Below are positions 1 to 12,505 of a DNA stretch of 64,000 nucleotides, in pieces; positions within the stretch are counted from its first letter, which is position 1, and each line of letters begins with the position of its first letter. Origin of the DNA: Diphasiastrum complanatum (taxonomy: Eukaryota > Streptophyta > Lycopodiopsida > Lycopodiales > Lycopodiaceae); NCBI GenBank assembly GCA_029204225.1, contig CM055102.1, forward strand, positions 18,546,732 through 18,610,731, given 5' to 3'. The notes beneath the pieces are model-generated. The model did not search any database and was not told the origin of the DNA. It saw only the letters and a program-made list of their open reading frames with translations. The position numbers and the translations under genes are program-made.

Positions 1-635
1 TGCTGCTCAAGGATCTCAGGCCTGATACATTATCGTCGCAACTGATTATATGACCAAGTGGGTTGAAGCCAAAGCTGTCAAAGTAGCTGATGCGAAATCT
101 ACGGCCAAGTTTCTATATGAAAATATTATAATCAAATTTGGATGTCCGATCAAAATTGTCAGTGATTGGGGTACACACTTTGTTAATCAAACAATAAAGT
201 GTTTACTGGAAGATTCTTTTGTTATACACAGATTTAGTACTCCCTATTATCCCAGAGGGAATGGCGAAGCTAAATCTTCCAATAAAATTCTCTGCACCAT
301 TATGACAAAGACGGTTGAAGCAAGTCGGTCTGATTGAGAACATAAACTGTATGCAACATTATGGGCATTCAAAACCGCTTACAAAAATAGTACAAATCAA
401 ACACCTTTTCAACTGGTTTATGGTCAAGATGATGTTATGCCAATTGAATTTTTAATCCCATCGTTACGCATAGCAGCAACAGAACGATTAAATGATTATC
501 AGTCTTTACAACTTCGTCACAATGCGTTGCACAAATTATGTGAAACTCGATTGATGGCAGTTCATGCCTTAGCAGCAGAGAAAGCCCGCCGCAAAGCATG
601 GCACGATCGACGATTGCACAAGAAAGATAAGGTCC
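1..635 (+). pseudogene. Ty3/gypsy integrase fragment (decayed)
   Basis: Reading from the window edge, the conceptual protein runs through VATDYMTKWVEAK, IKFGCPIKIVSDWGTHF and YPRGNGEAKSSNKIL. These match the D, D and E regions of a Ty3/gypsy integrase core (usually TDY.TKW, DrGthF and nG.aE..Nk). A TGA at about 335 interrupts it. The same frame resumes (FKTAYKNSTNQTPFQLVYG) and continues into a basic C-terminal stretch (HALAAEKARRKAWHDRR) to about 635. There the sequence switches to an unrelated copia fragment. The 5' part lies outside the window. It is a dead relic of the polyprotein that inserts retrotransposon cDNA. I am sure of the family, not the lineage. Confidence 0.85.
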
Positions 636-639
636 AATT

Positions 640-1010
640 CATTGGAAGGCTCTCATGCAAATCATGAAGTATGTCCAAGCTACAAAACATCTTAGCATCT
701 GCTATGGAGGCAGCCAACCTGCCAATATCTTGGAGGGCTACACAAATGCAGATTGGGCAGGAGATATTCACACAAGAAAATCGACCTTTGAATTTGTCTT
801 CTTGCTCAACCAAGGCCCAATTTCATGGAATAGCTAGAAATAGGCCTCAGTAGCATTATCTTCAACAGAATCGAAATACTTGCTATCACAAATGCTACCA
901 AGGAGACAATTTGGCCAAGGAACCTACTTGCAGATATCAAAATTTTGCAGTCATATCCAACGACCCTCTAATGTGACAATCAAAGCGCTATTGCATTATC
1001 TCTGAATCCG
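640..1010 (+). pseudogene. Ty1/copia RNase H fragment
   Basis: The translation contains LMQIMKYVQATKHLSICYGG, then LEGYTNADWAGDIHTRKST, PISWNS and ASVALSSTESKYL. This is the usual copia end of RT and RNase H (RYl..T...Gl.y, Gy.DADwAgd.dtRrSTsGy, isW.SkkQ..valSStEaEY). There is a stop after PISWNS and another soon after. The join to the gypsy integrase at about 635-640 is abrupt with no visible target duplication, so it probably arose by illegitimate recombination. Confidence 0.85.
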
Positions 1011-1256
1011 AGATTTCACTCTTGAAGTAAGCATATCGAAATCAGGTACCACTACATTATCGAATTTTTCCTACCCAAGCCTATTTTTCGACCCAATGTT
1101 AATCCCATAAAAATGTGATTTTTCGACCCTGGATCAAATCAGATTGAGTCAAAAAATATCCGGACATCTTCCCCTAGATCAGATCATCGAATCGAATCGA
1201 GTCAAAAAATATTCGAGTGTCTTCAACCCTGGATCAGATCGAATCGAGTCTTATAA

Positions 1257-1395
1257 ATTCGACCCTTTGTAAATTATTCAACCCTTTGTAAATTATCTGA
1301 CCCTTTGTAAATTATCCAACCCTTTGTATATTTTGTGACCCTTTGTATAAATCGACCCCTTGTATAAATCCGACCCTTTGTAATTAGAAATCTGA
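1257..1395 (+). repeat. Degenerate minisatellite, core GACCCTTTGTAAATTAT
   Basis: About eight imperfect units of 16-20 bp with the core [GA]ACCCTTTGTA[AT]A[AT]T run from about 1,257 to 1,395. Related half-units built on TCGACCC/CGAATCGA occur just upstream (1,080-1,255). Units differ by small substitutions, so the array is old. No coding capacity is seen in it. Confidence 0.8.
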
Positions 1396-2165
1396 CCCAC
1401 ATACAGTTGAAATAATGGATACTTTCTGTTAGACTGTAAGAAGATCTACTTAGGCCGTCAATGCATTGATTGACTAACATCCAATCAACAATAATGGAGT
1501 CAATGCCCTAATGACATCTTTGTAACAATGTACAAACATTACTCTACAACAATGATCAATGGTTAAGATAGGTTTAGAGTTAGTTAGTATTTCAGTGTTT
1601 GATCATCAACGATTTTTCAGCTGAAGTGGGTTTTGAGCACCTACTGTTTTTGCATCTAGCTTCAATCATTGTACTCAGTTTTCTATAATCTAATCAGAGT
1701 GCATCGTTATACTATTTTGTTCCATTGCGCATTGTAGTATCAGATTCATCTGAACTGTTTTACTGCTCTGCACCACCTGCTCACCACTTCCGCTGCAAAT
1801 ATCAATTTGTTTTTGATTTTGACACTACGTGTGGCCAATATGACCATACATGGCCAAAAAGAAGAGACGCTTTGGACTTTTTTTAGAGTTGCATATTATA
1901 TCGCGAAAGGAAATCTTGCATATACTAAATTTTAGTCTTTGATACGATCATTAGATGTAGAATTGGCCAATTTTGAAGTTGACAAGAGTGATTAGTACTA
2001 GATGGCTAAGTCGACATGGTTCCCTTAAAAGATTGTGTGATGTTCTCCAATATGTCATACAAGCAATAAAAGTTGAATTTAAACAAGATATCAAGAAAAA
2101 GAAAAAACAATCAAAGAAATTAATTTTGATATGATGAAGTTCTTGATGTTGATGAGGATGCCTTT
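1396..2165. other. Unassigned AT-rich sequence
   Basis: Nothing here supports a gene, RNA gene or recognisable transposon domain. It lies between the minisatellite and the old LTR. Confidence 0.6.
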
Positions 2166-2652
2166 TGTTATGTCCATGTCCTGTATAAGGGAATCGAAAT
2201 AATTCCTGACGTGGATAGTCGGTCACTCCAGTTGTATGTGGTTATTAGTTATGCTATGTCATTCCGGACGTGGTCGTATCAAGTAATTAATAATCATATG
2301 AAGGCCCAGACCTATAATTGGACATAGGATCACTTGCACGGTGAATGACTGCTTTAATGCAAGAATAGGAGGTCGATAGCTTAATATGGGTTGCATGGGG
2401 ATCCTAAGGAGAATATTCTTTTCTCTTGGAGAGAATACATACCATGGAAACTCGCCCATCTCCCTATTGGAATTTCAGATTCTTGAGCCAGGTTTTCTCT
2501 CCTCTCTTGTATTCATTCAATATGGCTTGGGGGTGAAGAGTTATTGTATTGACTAGCATCTTCATGTTGGTTGGGTGGTTTATGCTCCACAGGTGTCCTT
2601 TTGGTTTGCATGTAATAGGAATATTGAAGAACTTCACTTGGCGATTGTAATA
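2166..2652 (+). repeat. Old 5' LTR of a LARD-related retrotransposon
   Basis: It begins TGTTATGTCCATG, the same start as the LTRs at 40,819 and 46,516. It shares scattered blocks with them: CTCCAGTTG/CTCCAGTAA, TTAGTTATGC..., and 'ggcttgggggtgaag' followed by 'ggttgggtggtt'. It ends just before a primer binding site. Similarity is clearly reduced, so this copy is much older. No matching 3' LTR was found in the window. The end coordinate is set from the primer site and may be off by a few bases. Confidence 0.75.
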
Positions 2653-2653
2653 G

Positions 2654-2665
2654 TGGTATCAGAGC
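2654..2665 (+). other. Primer binding site (initiator Met tRNA type)
   Basis: TGGTATCAGAGC follows the LTR end. This is the common plant LTR-retrotransposon primer site, complementary to the 3' end of initiator methionine tRNA. It sets the orientation (+) and the LTR/internal boundary. Confidence 0.85.
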
Positions 2666-4420
2666 TTGGATCACATCAACTAGGAGGTGGGGCTTGAGGA
2701 TCTTGGATTTTTGTTGTTCTTTTGGTGTATCTCTTTTCTTATTCTTCTAGGTGGTGGAATTCATTTCCAAGTAGGTGGCTTCTCATATCCTTGGTGTACT
2801 TTCAGCCTAAAGATCATAATCATAGATTTGCTCCATGAATTTTGATGGAGATCATAGGATTTTTGATGGTTCAAGTGAAATTTTCACCTATAATTCATGG
2901 TTTTTGTTTGGAATTGATCATAGGTACTGATGTAGTATGTTTTCCAGATTGTACTTATTTTACAGTCATTAATGATTGGATCTAATGATTTCATGATGTT
3001 TGAATAGTCAAAAGGATGATTGGATAGTGATTTTGGACCAGAAATTGGAGTTTTTGGACTAGAAACGGGCTATAGAATCCATATTTGACTAAAATCAGAA
3101 GTTTTAGTGCTTGCATGTAATGGATTTATAGGGATTAGAATCAAATTGCAATTATTTGTGGAATTATCGCACAAATATTGGTCAAAATTGGGTAAAAAAC
3201 ATGGTTTTTTTTAATGATTTTTGGACTAATTTTGTGGTAGATCTCAAAATTCTTAGCCAATAGTTGGTAAGCACATTTTCAAAGATGTAATGAAGCTATC
3301 GTGAAGTTTAATTACGATTGGACACCATTAGGGGGCTCAAAACATCAAAAAATAGTGTAATTTTGGTGATTTTTGGGCATGAAAACCTATCAAATGGGGG
3401 TCTGAACCTGTTGGTTCTCATTACAAGCTTAAACATATGATGGATTTCCTCTGATTTGAGCCATCATGCATCCAATTTTGGATAGGTGAGCATTAGACAC
3501 CATCATGTTGAAGTTTTGCTTGTTGAAGGAGGCCAAAAATGCATTTTTTGCATGATCTGAGCTTATGATTGCTTGCTGGACCTGTTAGAAGCTTCTATGC
3601 CTCTGTAATGAGCTTAATAGAGTGCTTGTAACCTCTGATTGGATGCTTATTGGGCTGGAGTTGAAGTTTTGATGATACCACCTTCCCAAAGTGCGCCCTA
3701 CTACTTGATTTTTGCCCATTTACTGCTCACATGTGTGAAGTATAGGTGGCAAGCTGATGTGGCAAGTGCCTTGTAGACCCATCTACCTCCGTACTGTGCT
3801 TTATAGTGACCAATTTGGTGTCTTGTAGAGACAGTTATGGCCATCTGAAGTTTGGTAATTTTTGAATTAAAATTTGCAAAATTTTGGAAATGCTCTGATG
3901 CATGCATGCTTGTAATTCAGTGTAGTGCTTGTTTGTGGATGGAAATGTATGGATAGACCTATATGCATGCTTGGATGCATGTTGCAGTAGATTTCTTGCA
4001 TGAAGCTATTTTTGAAAATTCTAGATCAAAAAGCAGATTTTCTAGTAACTAGGCTATTTACGAAAAAAAATTTCATTTTTTTTTCGAAAAAGTCAGTGCA
4101 TGTAAAGTTAGATGCATGCAGGATGTTTCGAAATGATTTTGATTTGTGACAGTGCCTATGAATATGATGAATTGATCTTCTTAATCAATTTTCACAGTTG
4201 GTCCATTTCGAATAGTTTTCAAAAATCCCAGTTTTTCGTATTAGTTTTGGTCCTAAAAGAAGTTGTTGTTTAAATCAGTTTGATATTGATTTTGCAAAAT
4301 TTGCTTAAATGAGTGAAAGACCGTGCTGAGTAATATCGGCCAGTTGTGAAGGTTTTGAACTTTTCATTTATTTGTTTGGATCTCGACTAATTAACCTAAT
4401 TTTGTGTGTTAGGAAATCAA
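2666..4420 (+). other. Long non-coding leader of the old LTR element
   Basis: About 1.75 kb between the primer site and the gag start has no sustained reading frame. A block at about 3,745-3,870 (GGTGGCAAGCTGATGTGGCA... through ...CATCTGAAGTTTGG) is clearly similar to 42,405-42,530 inside the LARD. The two elements therefore share leader as well as LTR. Long leaders are known in some plant LTR retrotransposons. Confidence 0.75.
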
Positions 4421-5330
4421 TATGGCAGATGATAATGCAAATGTAGCTCTTGATGGTCAGGTGCCAATGCCTACCTATCCGCAAATTTTCTAGTTGTTAA
4501 GCCAAGCGCTTAATGAAATAAACAACAGGAACACTTTAAGAGATCAACAAATGGAAGTACTGTTGAATCAAGTGAAAACTTTATCTGCACCGAATTTGGG
4601 CTTTCAGTCTGAACCTTTTTCGGGAGATAAGAAATAGAAGAAACCCATAGTTGTAGATGACTGGTTAACCAAGTGGACCGGTTATTTTAATCTACATGGA
4701 ATTCCTAAAGAAAAAAAAGATTGAGAGTGTTATTTTGTTCTTCCATGAGAAAGCTTCGTCGTGGTGGCGTGATATGCAACCAGAACCTACCACATGAGAT
4801 GAGTTTATGGAAGTGTTCAGAAAGTCGTTTGTAGTTGTAGACGACTCAGATTTCTACCAAAGATTTGTTACCTACAAAATGGGTACTTGGAGTTTGGACT
4901 CGTACCTACAAGATTTTGTGGATTTATGGAATAAAGTTCCCTCATTCGATGCAAAACTGGCACTGTGGTAGTTTATCCTAGATTTGCCTGTAAATTATCA
5001 GAATGAGTGCAAGCGTAATGTGCTTCAACCTTTCAATGACGTCGTACGAGTCGCGAAAGCGTATGATTCCACAGTGGTGGCATCTAGCATCATCCAGACC
5101 CAGCCAGAAGAAAGGAAAGAAAAGAATTCGTGGAAATAAAATATCCAAGTATTTCGACGAATTGCATCAAGCTGCATCTGAGTATAGACAAAAGAAACAT
5201 TTGTCTCGGAAAAAGGCTAGAAGGAGCAATGTGTGTTTCCATTGTAGTAAGCTTGGACATGTTATGAAATTCTGCCCAGAACGAAAGAAAGGCGCAACTC
5301 AAGTGATTGAGATGCCAGGTAAAGAAAATC
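4421..5330 (+). pseudogene. Ty3/gypsy gag relic with zinc knuckle
   Basis: The frame starting MADDNANVALDGQVP reads through stops into FSGDKK, VDDWLTKWTGYFNLHGIP, FHEKASSWWRDMQPEP, FMEVFRKSF, YKMGTWSLDSYLQDF and FILDLPVNYQNECKRNV. This is the capsid region of a Ty3-type gag. A zinc knuckle CFHCSKLGHVMKFC (CX2CX4HX4C) follows at about 5,237-5,275 in another frame, so there is at least one frameshift as well as several stops. No protease follows: the sequence switches to a hAT fragment at about 5,380. It belongs to the LTR and leader at 2,166-4,420 and is probably a relative of the autonomous partner of the LARD. Confidence 0.8.
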
Positions 5331-5379
5331 TTAAGTTGGAGATTAATAAGGTTAATTGTAACTGTGATTGTTCTTTTAG

Positions 5380-5636
5380 GACTACTTCATTCTTTGCATA
5401 CGTTAGCATGCATTGCCCTCGTGCAACGTGCTAACTCAACTACTTGTGAGAGAGGCTTCAGCAGGATGAATCTTATCAAGGATAGAAAAAGAAATAGTTT
5501 GGAAGCAATGGATGCTTTGATGCGCATCTCCATTGACGGGAGTGCTGATGCGAAATCTAGTGATTTTGCTTTTGCTATTAAATCGTGGGCTACATCAGCT
5601 GAATATAGACATTTTTCTAGCAAAATAGTGTTGTAG
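5380..5636 (+). pseudogene. hAT transposase C-terminal dimerisation fragment
   Basis: The translation HTLACIALVQRANSTTCERGFSRMNLIKDRKRNSLEAMDALMRISIDG matches the C-terminal dimerisation region of hAT-family transposases (typical core: P.s.a..ERgFS.mn.iK...R..l....l..l..i). It stops naturally at TAG near 5,636. Only the last ~85 residues are present, with no zinc finger or catalytic core nearby. It abuts the gag relic upstream, so it is either a remnant into which the retroelement inserted or a truncated copy. Confidence 0.8.
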
Positions 5637-5639
5637 CGC

Positions 5640-8600
5640 TCTTTTTATGAACTTGTACGTTTCATCTCAACTTTCATTTTGCAATAGTGTAAATGTAGAT
5701 TTTCATATTTTTCAACATTAATGGTTATCAAATTGTCATAGTTTCTTACTAATATTAGCATTTGATTGTTTCAACTCTTTCTTTTATTCGGATTTTGCTA
5801 TTTCAAATTGCTACTTGTTATCTCTATCCAGATATGTTTCAAAAGCCTTGTAACATGTGTTTATTTTAAGATATTGAAGCTGTCGCAAATTTTATAGGTT
5901 TGCAAGAGTAGTATTGCGGCATTCGGAAGTACAAAGAAGTATCAAGCTGAAAAAGTCGACTTTTGTGAGTGTGCATGAAGGAGAAGGGGCGAAAGTCTTA
6001 GCATATTGATAATTATAGCACTGATAGTCACTATAGACTATAATTGTAATATGTACTATGTACTATGTAGTTAGTCATGACTAAACTTTGGAACGTGCAG
6101 AGAGCAATGTTCAATGGCCCATCTAATATTTATGTATGGTAATGATACAAGAGTTCACTCTTGCATGTATGTGAAATAAACCTAGAACCATATTGTTCAA
6201 GTTTTGATCAATGACAATGGACAATTTTGTGACTTCGAGCAATATGTAATTTTGAATATGCTTATCATGTACTGTTTTGCCATGAATCAACATCAAATGT
6301 AAATCCTACTGTATTTATGAATTTGATGAAACAATTTCTTGATAGTGTTTAATATTTATGTGTTGCATAATGTGTTGGTGTGGTTTGATGTTGGTTAATT
6401 TTACCTTGTTATGTTATAGACATGTACAATTTTTGGATGCTTTTGTAATGGCTGAAGGAATTCATATTAGTTCGATTATTAAGGGATTGTTATCATCGCC
6501 CTTGTAGAGGAAAAATTTGACAAATTATTGGTGCATCGCGCAACCGCACATGTATGGCACGCCAAGCATTGGTTTAGTTCATGCAGGGTTGGAGTATAAG
6601 CATATGATTTTATCAATGCAATCACTTTCAATTTGCACTTAACAAAATTCGTACATTTTGCAAATTTGCAGTCATTGCTACACAAGGCTTAAGCAAATTT
6701 TTGAATGAGTTTTTGTATGTTTTCTTTTAGAGGAATATGAAAGCGTAGCCGTGTGGTTTGCACTCATGGTGTGTAAATCCTTACATAGGTCCAGACTCCA
6801 TGGTCATTACTAATTTTCAATTAAAGCTTATTACATATTACATATCAGAGTCCAACTTTAAGGAGTACTAGGATAAGGCACATTAAAGTATATACAGGAA
6901 ATATGAGTGTGCAAATGGAAACTTAAAGGTTTCAAAATACTAAATAACAAAATTTACAACATGTAGGAAATTTAAGTTTACGAATGGAAAGTTGTAGGAT
7001 CTTAGACTCTCCAAATTTTTTTGTGCCACAGAGGTGAGGTCATCTTTTTGGAAGTTAAGGATTTTGAATGTAAAAAAAATATGATTCGAGAACTCCGGGT
7101 TTATACATATCTTGGTAAGGTAAGTGGCAATACGCTTGTCAGCTCAAACGAGTTCCATAACTCATCTTAGCTCGATGATGCAAAGTCTATTTTAAGCTAC
7201 CACTGTGTAGAAATCAAAGACCAAGCCTTAAACAGGTGACAGCGTTTTTTATGTGGGGCCGGCATATTATTATTCTCTGCAGATCCATTCAGATCCTTGT
7301 AGACAAGTCACAAATCCGTAGAAATGATCTCGATTCTATGGTGAAGCTGAAACCAGCAACCAGCCAGGCAGGCAGGCATTTGAGGAGTTCAATGTTGTTG
7401 GGTTTTTGTGTTGGAGCCTGAAGGACGTGATCCCGAAGAAGAAGAGGCTGCTGCCGCAGACTTATTTGACTTTTCTGGATCACCCAGTTAGCTGCCAATT
7501 CAAAAGCTCTTTAAGGGTTTTGACGAGGAAGTACATTGTTTTAGGGTTAGGTTTCGGTACTGATTTCTAGGGCTGGCTTGGTCATAAGTATTATTTTAGT
7601 TGTTAAGGGTGGTTTGGCATATGGGTGCTACCCAAGTGTGGTTTGGCATATGGGTGGTTTGGCATGTGGGTGTTAAGGGTGGTTTGGCATATGGGTGCTA
7701 CCCAAGTGTTTATGGTGAAAGCACTTATTGAGTTGACAAGCATTTGTGGGAAGGGGGGTATCTTATATGACTTTTGGGACTGGAACGAGTGCCCTCTGTG
7801 TGGAGCTGGATAGCACCTATAATTGAGGATGCTTCATTATGATTGGCTAGAAGATGAATGGTGGCCCAACAAGTGCACTTACCAAGGAATGTAACCAGGT
7901 CCAAAAAACTTCATAGACTTGCCTTTATGTGGCGTGCCGAACGTGGAACTTCACTCACGTACTAGAGTAGACAGGCTTGATGTAATCTTGTAGGTCAGGG
8001 AGGGTTGTTTCTTTAAGCACATATTAACAAACATTTGGGCTTGTTGGGCAACAATATAAAAGAGCCTTACTTGAATAGCTTAAGTCGAGGAAAACATCGA
8101 GTTAAATTTGCTCAGATGAAGTGTCGGTGCATTTATATCGAAAAAGGAGGAGTAAAGTGCATCTTGGCTCCAAGGGGGGGGCTCGAACATGTTACCAAAG
8201 AAGTAAATTAATTTTTTCGGCTCCAAGATAGTCTCCAAGCTTTTGGTGCCTCAAGATGAGGTGGCATGCCCAATAATTAGATTTTATAAATCAACAAAGA
8301 GCTCAATAGTAGTGATGCCCAGTACAATAGACTCCATTGAGAGATGTGGCCACATGAGAAGGAGAGACCACTAGGAATCAATTTTGTGAAGGTTGTAGTA
8401 GTCGAGGAATAGGTGAATAAAGTTTCTCTATGTCTTTTCCAAATAGGACTCGAACACTTGTTAATGTAAGACACATTTGGATATGATGGCCAAAAGAGAC
8501 ACAATCAGTGTGTGGGAGGCAAAGGATATAAGGTTACTATTGCTTATGAGTTTGTGGGTACAAAAAGAATGATATAAGACCATAGGAAGGTCAACACAAA

Positions 8601-9848
8601 ATCACTTATAATTACAATTGTAAAAGCCATAAGAAAATGAACTAGCTTCTTGCAAAGGAAAGAGTGGGTAAAGCTCTTTACCAAGATGTGTGGAGACCAT
8701 TTACCATTATGAGTTATCAAAGATGAAATCAAGGAGAATGTATCCTGCAAGAGAAAACTTGCAATACAGAACTTATCTTTTCCACTCATCTTTCACAACT
8801 TTTGAGCAGTATGCAATGACAATCTTGATCAATTTTGCTTTATCGAAGAGAGGAGATGATGGTCGAGTTCAAAATAAATAAAAAAGGTTGAGCTCAAGCA
8901 ATTTATTAGAGTGGTCTGGCATATGGTGAGAGGTAGACACAAAAGGGGTCTATATACAAACATCTAGCATAAATGTTCAAACACATAAGAGCGGACTCCA
9001 AGCTTCCATGATGTTGAATAGTGGAGGAGGTGTATCCTTCACTTCCATTATGGGGGGGACAGGCACTACATAAATGGGAGAGAGAGTAGTCCCGTTGGAT
9101 AATACAAAATAAGTGTATGAGATGGGGCTTGTGTATTCAAGCTATGTGTCTTGGTTATATTTAAAGCTCAATGTAACTCTTAAAGTTTACCATAGTTTCT
9201 TGCGTGCTAAAATACAATTTGCATGACAAGAATTAGAATCCTGTCTTTGATAGCATTTTCAATGGTACAAGACTTTAAGTTATTTTTACTTGCATGTGAG
9301 AACTTCTTGTGCACAATGGAGGAAGTGCGCCATTTAATCTTATACATCATCCATGTATCTTTTAAATAGAAAAATTGATAATCAATAGGGTATCCAATGT
9401 CTCCTTGAGTTGGCATTCATATCAAATGTGAATAATGTGCCATTGTTTCAATTGCAGTCGATCATGGATCTTGATATTTTTGAGATGACGTATTTAATCA
9501 AGCATTGGATTTGATATTCATGTTCATTTTAAAATTAAAAACCTTCAGTAAGTTTGTAAATGACGATTTGCAAATGGTACTTTACCTTTGATGCTAATCT
9601 ATTTGGTCCAAATGTATGGATTCTATCAAGCTTACAATTCAAATCTTCAAATTATGAGATTAATAGAAGGGACTCTCCAACACACAATCACCCTTTTATG
9701 TGTACAAATCTTCAACAAAATGGTAGTCCAAGTCTGATTTTTCAAGGGATTGATATTCTCTATCCATATCTTATTCCCAAAGACCTGCATCTGAATTCTC
9801 CATTGCTTCTTCAATGATTGAAGGTTCTTTGTAAGAGACCGTGTAGAT
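5640..9848. other. Long stretch without recognisable genes
   Basis: No credible coding region, tRNA or transposon domain was recognised on either strand. Small frames of 60-85 codons here show no domain and no codon conservation. The only structure seen is the short GTTTGGCATATGGGT repeat block at 7,600-7,715. Parts may be decayed non-coding TE sequence. Confidence 0.5.
7600..7715 (+). repeat. GGTTTGGCATATGGGTG tandem repeat block
   Basis: The unit 'ggtttggcatatgggtg' occurs four times within about 110 bp, one copy reading 'gcatgtggg'. A longer unit (tgttaagggt + ggtttggcatatgggtgctacccaagtgt) occurs twice, at about 7,600 and 7,670. It looks like a recent local duplication. Confidence 0.8.
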
Positions 9849-11165
9849 TCAGTTATGGGTCTGACTGGAAGAACTTTGTTTCTTGTTGATGTTCAGACTG
9901 TGGTTCATTTGTTTAATAGGTTCCTCTTCATTTGATTCATTGTCAAGTGAGTGCACTCTTGAAGCTTCCGAGTTAGAACAATTGATTTCAATTGTACTCT
10001 TCGGAGGAGTAACATTAGAAACAACTGGAATTTTCTCTTGATCCTTTACATTCATAAATTGGTCTTAAAAAAATGATTTCCTTGTCGACAAACATTTTTC
10101 CAGTTTCAAGATTATTAAGCTTATAGTTCCGAGGATCAACCAGCAAATATTGTTCTAATGCTGGATGTATTAAATTTTTCTTAGCTCTTTAGGAACTTGA
10201 GCATAGGCAATGCAACCAAAAACTCAACTTTTTTAATAAAGCTTTGATACCAGTCCAAAAGTTATAAGGAGTTTGTCATTGAAACTCTTAGTAGTAGTAT
10301 ATCTATTTTGAATAAAGGCTGTTGTTGTTACAACTTCTGCCCAGGAAGATTTGGGAAGTGATGCATGTGCCAACATACTCTTAGAACTTTCTACAAAGGT
10401 CCTATTCATTCTCTCTGCTATTTCATTGGACTGTGGACAATATCTTTGGTGAATTGTCTCAAAATTCCTTGACTTTGACAATAGTTTAGGAATTCAGTTG
10501 AGATGCATTCACCACCAGCATTTGTCCTTATGGCCTTAAGCTTCCTACTAGTTTGTATCTCAGCTTGTTCTTTAAATACTTTCAAGACCTTGAAGACAAG
10601 TTTTTAATTTTTGCCTAAGAAAATAAACTACACCTCTTCTAGAGAAATCATTTATGAATACTAAGAAGTATTTGGTTTTCCCTACAGAAGGATTATCCAT
10701 GGGTCCAAATAAATCACTATGTACAATTGTTAACAAATTGTTTGAAATATGAACATGATCTGATTTGAATGGTGTTCTAGCATGTTTATCTAAAGTACAG
10801 CTTCTACAAACAAAATGACTCTTGTTGCTAGAAGAGTCTATCTGATCATGAATTAATTTTGATTAGACATGTGCATAATGCTTGAATAATTGAGGTGGCC
10901 CAATTTATAATGCCAAAGTAGATCTTTATTATCAGAACTTGTAGCATGGACTTACTACTGCTTGAAAAGAAGAAGCAAAAGAATGACTAAGTTTGTAGAG
11001 ATATCATTGCCTTTTTCCAAGTGCAAGTATCATTTGATTTTTATCTAGAATGATACAAGAATTTGAATCAAATTCTACTTTGTGCCTTAAATCTGCTATT
11101 CTACTAATTGAAAGTTATAATTCTTTTTGTAGATTTGGTACATGTCGAACATTTCTGTTGAAATT
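9849..11165 (-). pseudogene. Ty1/copia pol relic (pre-integrase, integrase, linker)
   Basis: On the minus strand, decayed frames give in order: RHVPNLQKEL and ISRIADLRHKVEF (pre-integrase region); DQIDSSSNKSHFVCRSCTLDKH (zinc-binding region with HFVCRSC); VHSDLFGPMDNPSVGKTKYFLVFINDFSRR (first integrase Asp); RTNAGGECISTEFLNYC (second Asp region, where the usual D of RSDNGGEY reads N); and HQRYCPQSNEIAERMNRT with LAHASLPKSSWAEVV (catalytic Glu region). An acidic linker follows to 9,849. Several frameshifts and stops break it. No RT or LTRs were seen, so it is truncated at both ends. Confidence 0.85.
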
Positions 11166-12420
11166 TGAATCTAAAAAATAAAACAAAATTTGTATTGGAA
11201 CTTTTCTCAAGTTAAAACTTAGGGTTTTAAAACAAAATCAAAACACCCTTACATATCAAAACAAACATCAAATCCAAGCTTGCACAACATTGGTACATTC
11301 ATCGTCCACTACATGCACATCCTAGATTCCTCTTGAAGCAAACTAATAGAGAGGTGTTATTAGTATAGTCACACCCCATAAAGATTCAAGGAGAAAACTA
11401 AGTGTGAGGGCATTTGCTAAGTAATGTGGTCAACGGTGCTCGTAAGAAGGTTTAATCCAACGTTATAGAAAACTTAGCACATTTGAATGAAATTGGTTAA
11501 AGACTAGCATACATCTTTTAACTTTAAGAATTATAACTAAAACTCACTGTTTTTTTGACTTGGCTAATTTTTGACAAGCAAAAAACCTTTGAATGTTAAA
11601 TGAAGAGATAAAACGTAAATTTCAATAATTGGCTTGTTTTTGTATATGTGTGATTTTTACGTATTTTGTAAGGAGCTTGCCATATGAGTATGTGAGACCC
11701 GAAGGGGGCTCTTTCAGGCCCCACCTATGACTCCTTATTGGCTCTGGGCTGAGCTTTGGGCTTCTTATGTTTGGAATGTCATATGCCCAGCTACTTCCAT
11801 TGCGTGATGAGCACATTGGCATTTTTATGACGATCATCATGAAATGAAATCTGAAAAATAGAATTTGTCTCCAAAAGAAAAGAATGATTCTAATTTTTCT
11901 CCTCCGTTATACGGTTATGGAGTGATTAGTTTTTGCACATTTTGCTTTTATAGGAGTCTAAAAAATGAGATGAGCGTATTTTGCCCCACGAATGACTTCC
12001 CAGTCATAGTGCAACAACCATCTAATGGTGAAGGTCGTTGATACCACCGTCGTGGAGGAAATGTGTGGGAACCCACCACTATCGCTCTAGTGAGTGATGG
12101 TGCGGAACATGATGATCCTAAAAAGTGGTCATAAAAGGTCATATGTGCTCTTAAGTGGTGATGCCAAAAAAGGGACAAAAGAAGTCACATGTAGAGCCAT
12201 TCTTAAAAGCTAAGGTCACGTGACCACTGTCGGAAAATGGGAAGGTCGAGATAGATACTCTATACAAAATATTCGTCGAGATTTAGGTCTAGTTAGGTTT
12301 AGGGTGATAAAAAACTTGAAACAATCTGTTCATAATTTTCATGTGTGAGACATGGAGCAGGGCCGAAAAACCTAAGACATCCAGCTTAGGGATAGGGCTC
12401 ACTATCGGTCGCAAGCAATA
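11166..12420. other. Intergenic region upstream of PTA
   Basis: No recognisable gene. It ends about 450 bp before the PTA start codon and may include distal promoter sequence, but no motif here can be assigned with confidence. Confidence 0.5.
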
Positions 12421-12454
12421 ATGAACGGGAACGAGGGCGCTCTGGGAGGAAAAG

Positions 12455-12505
<51 letters not shown>

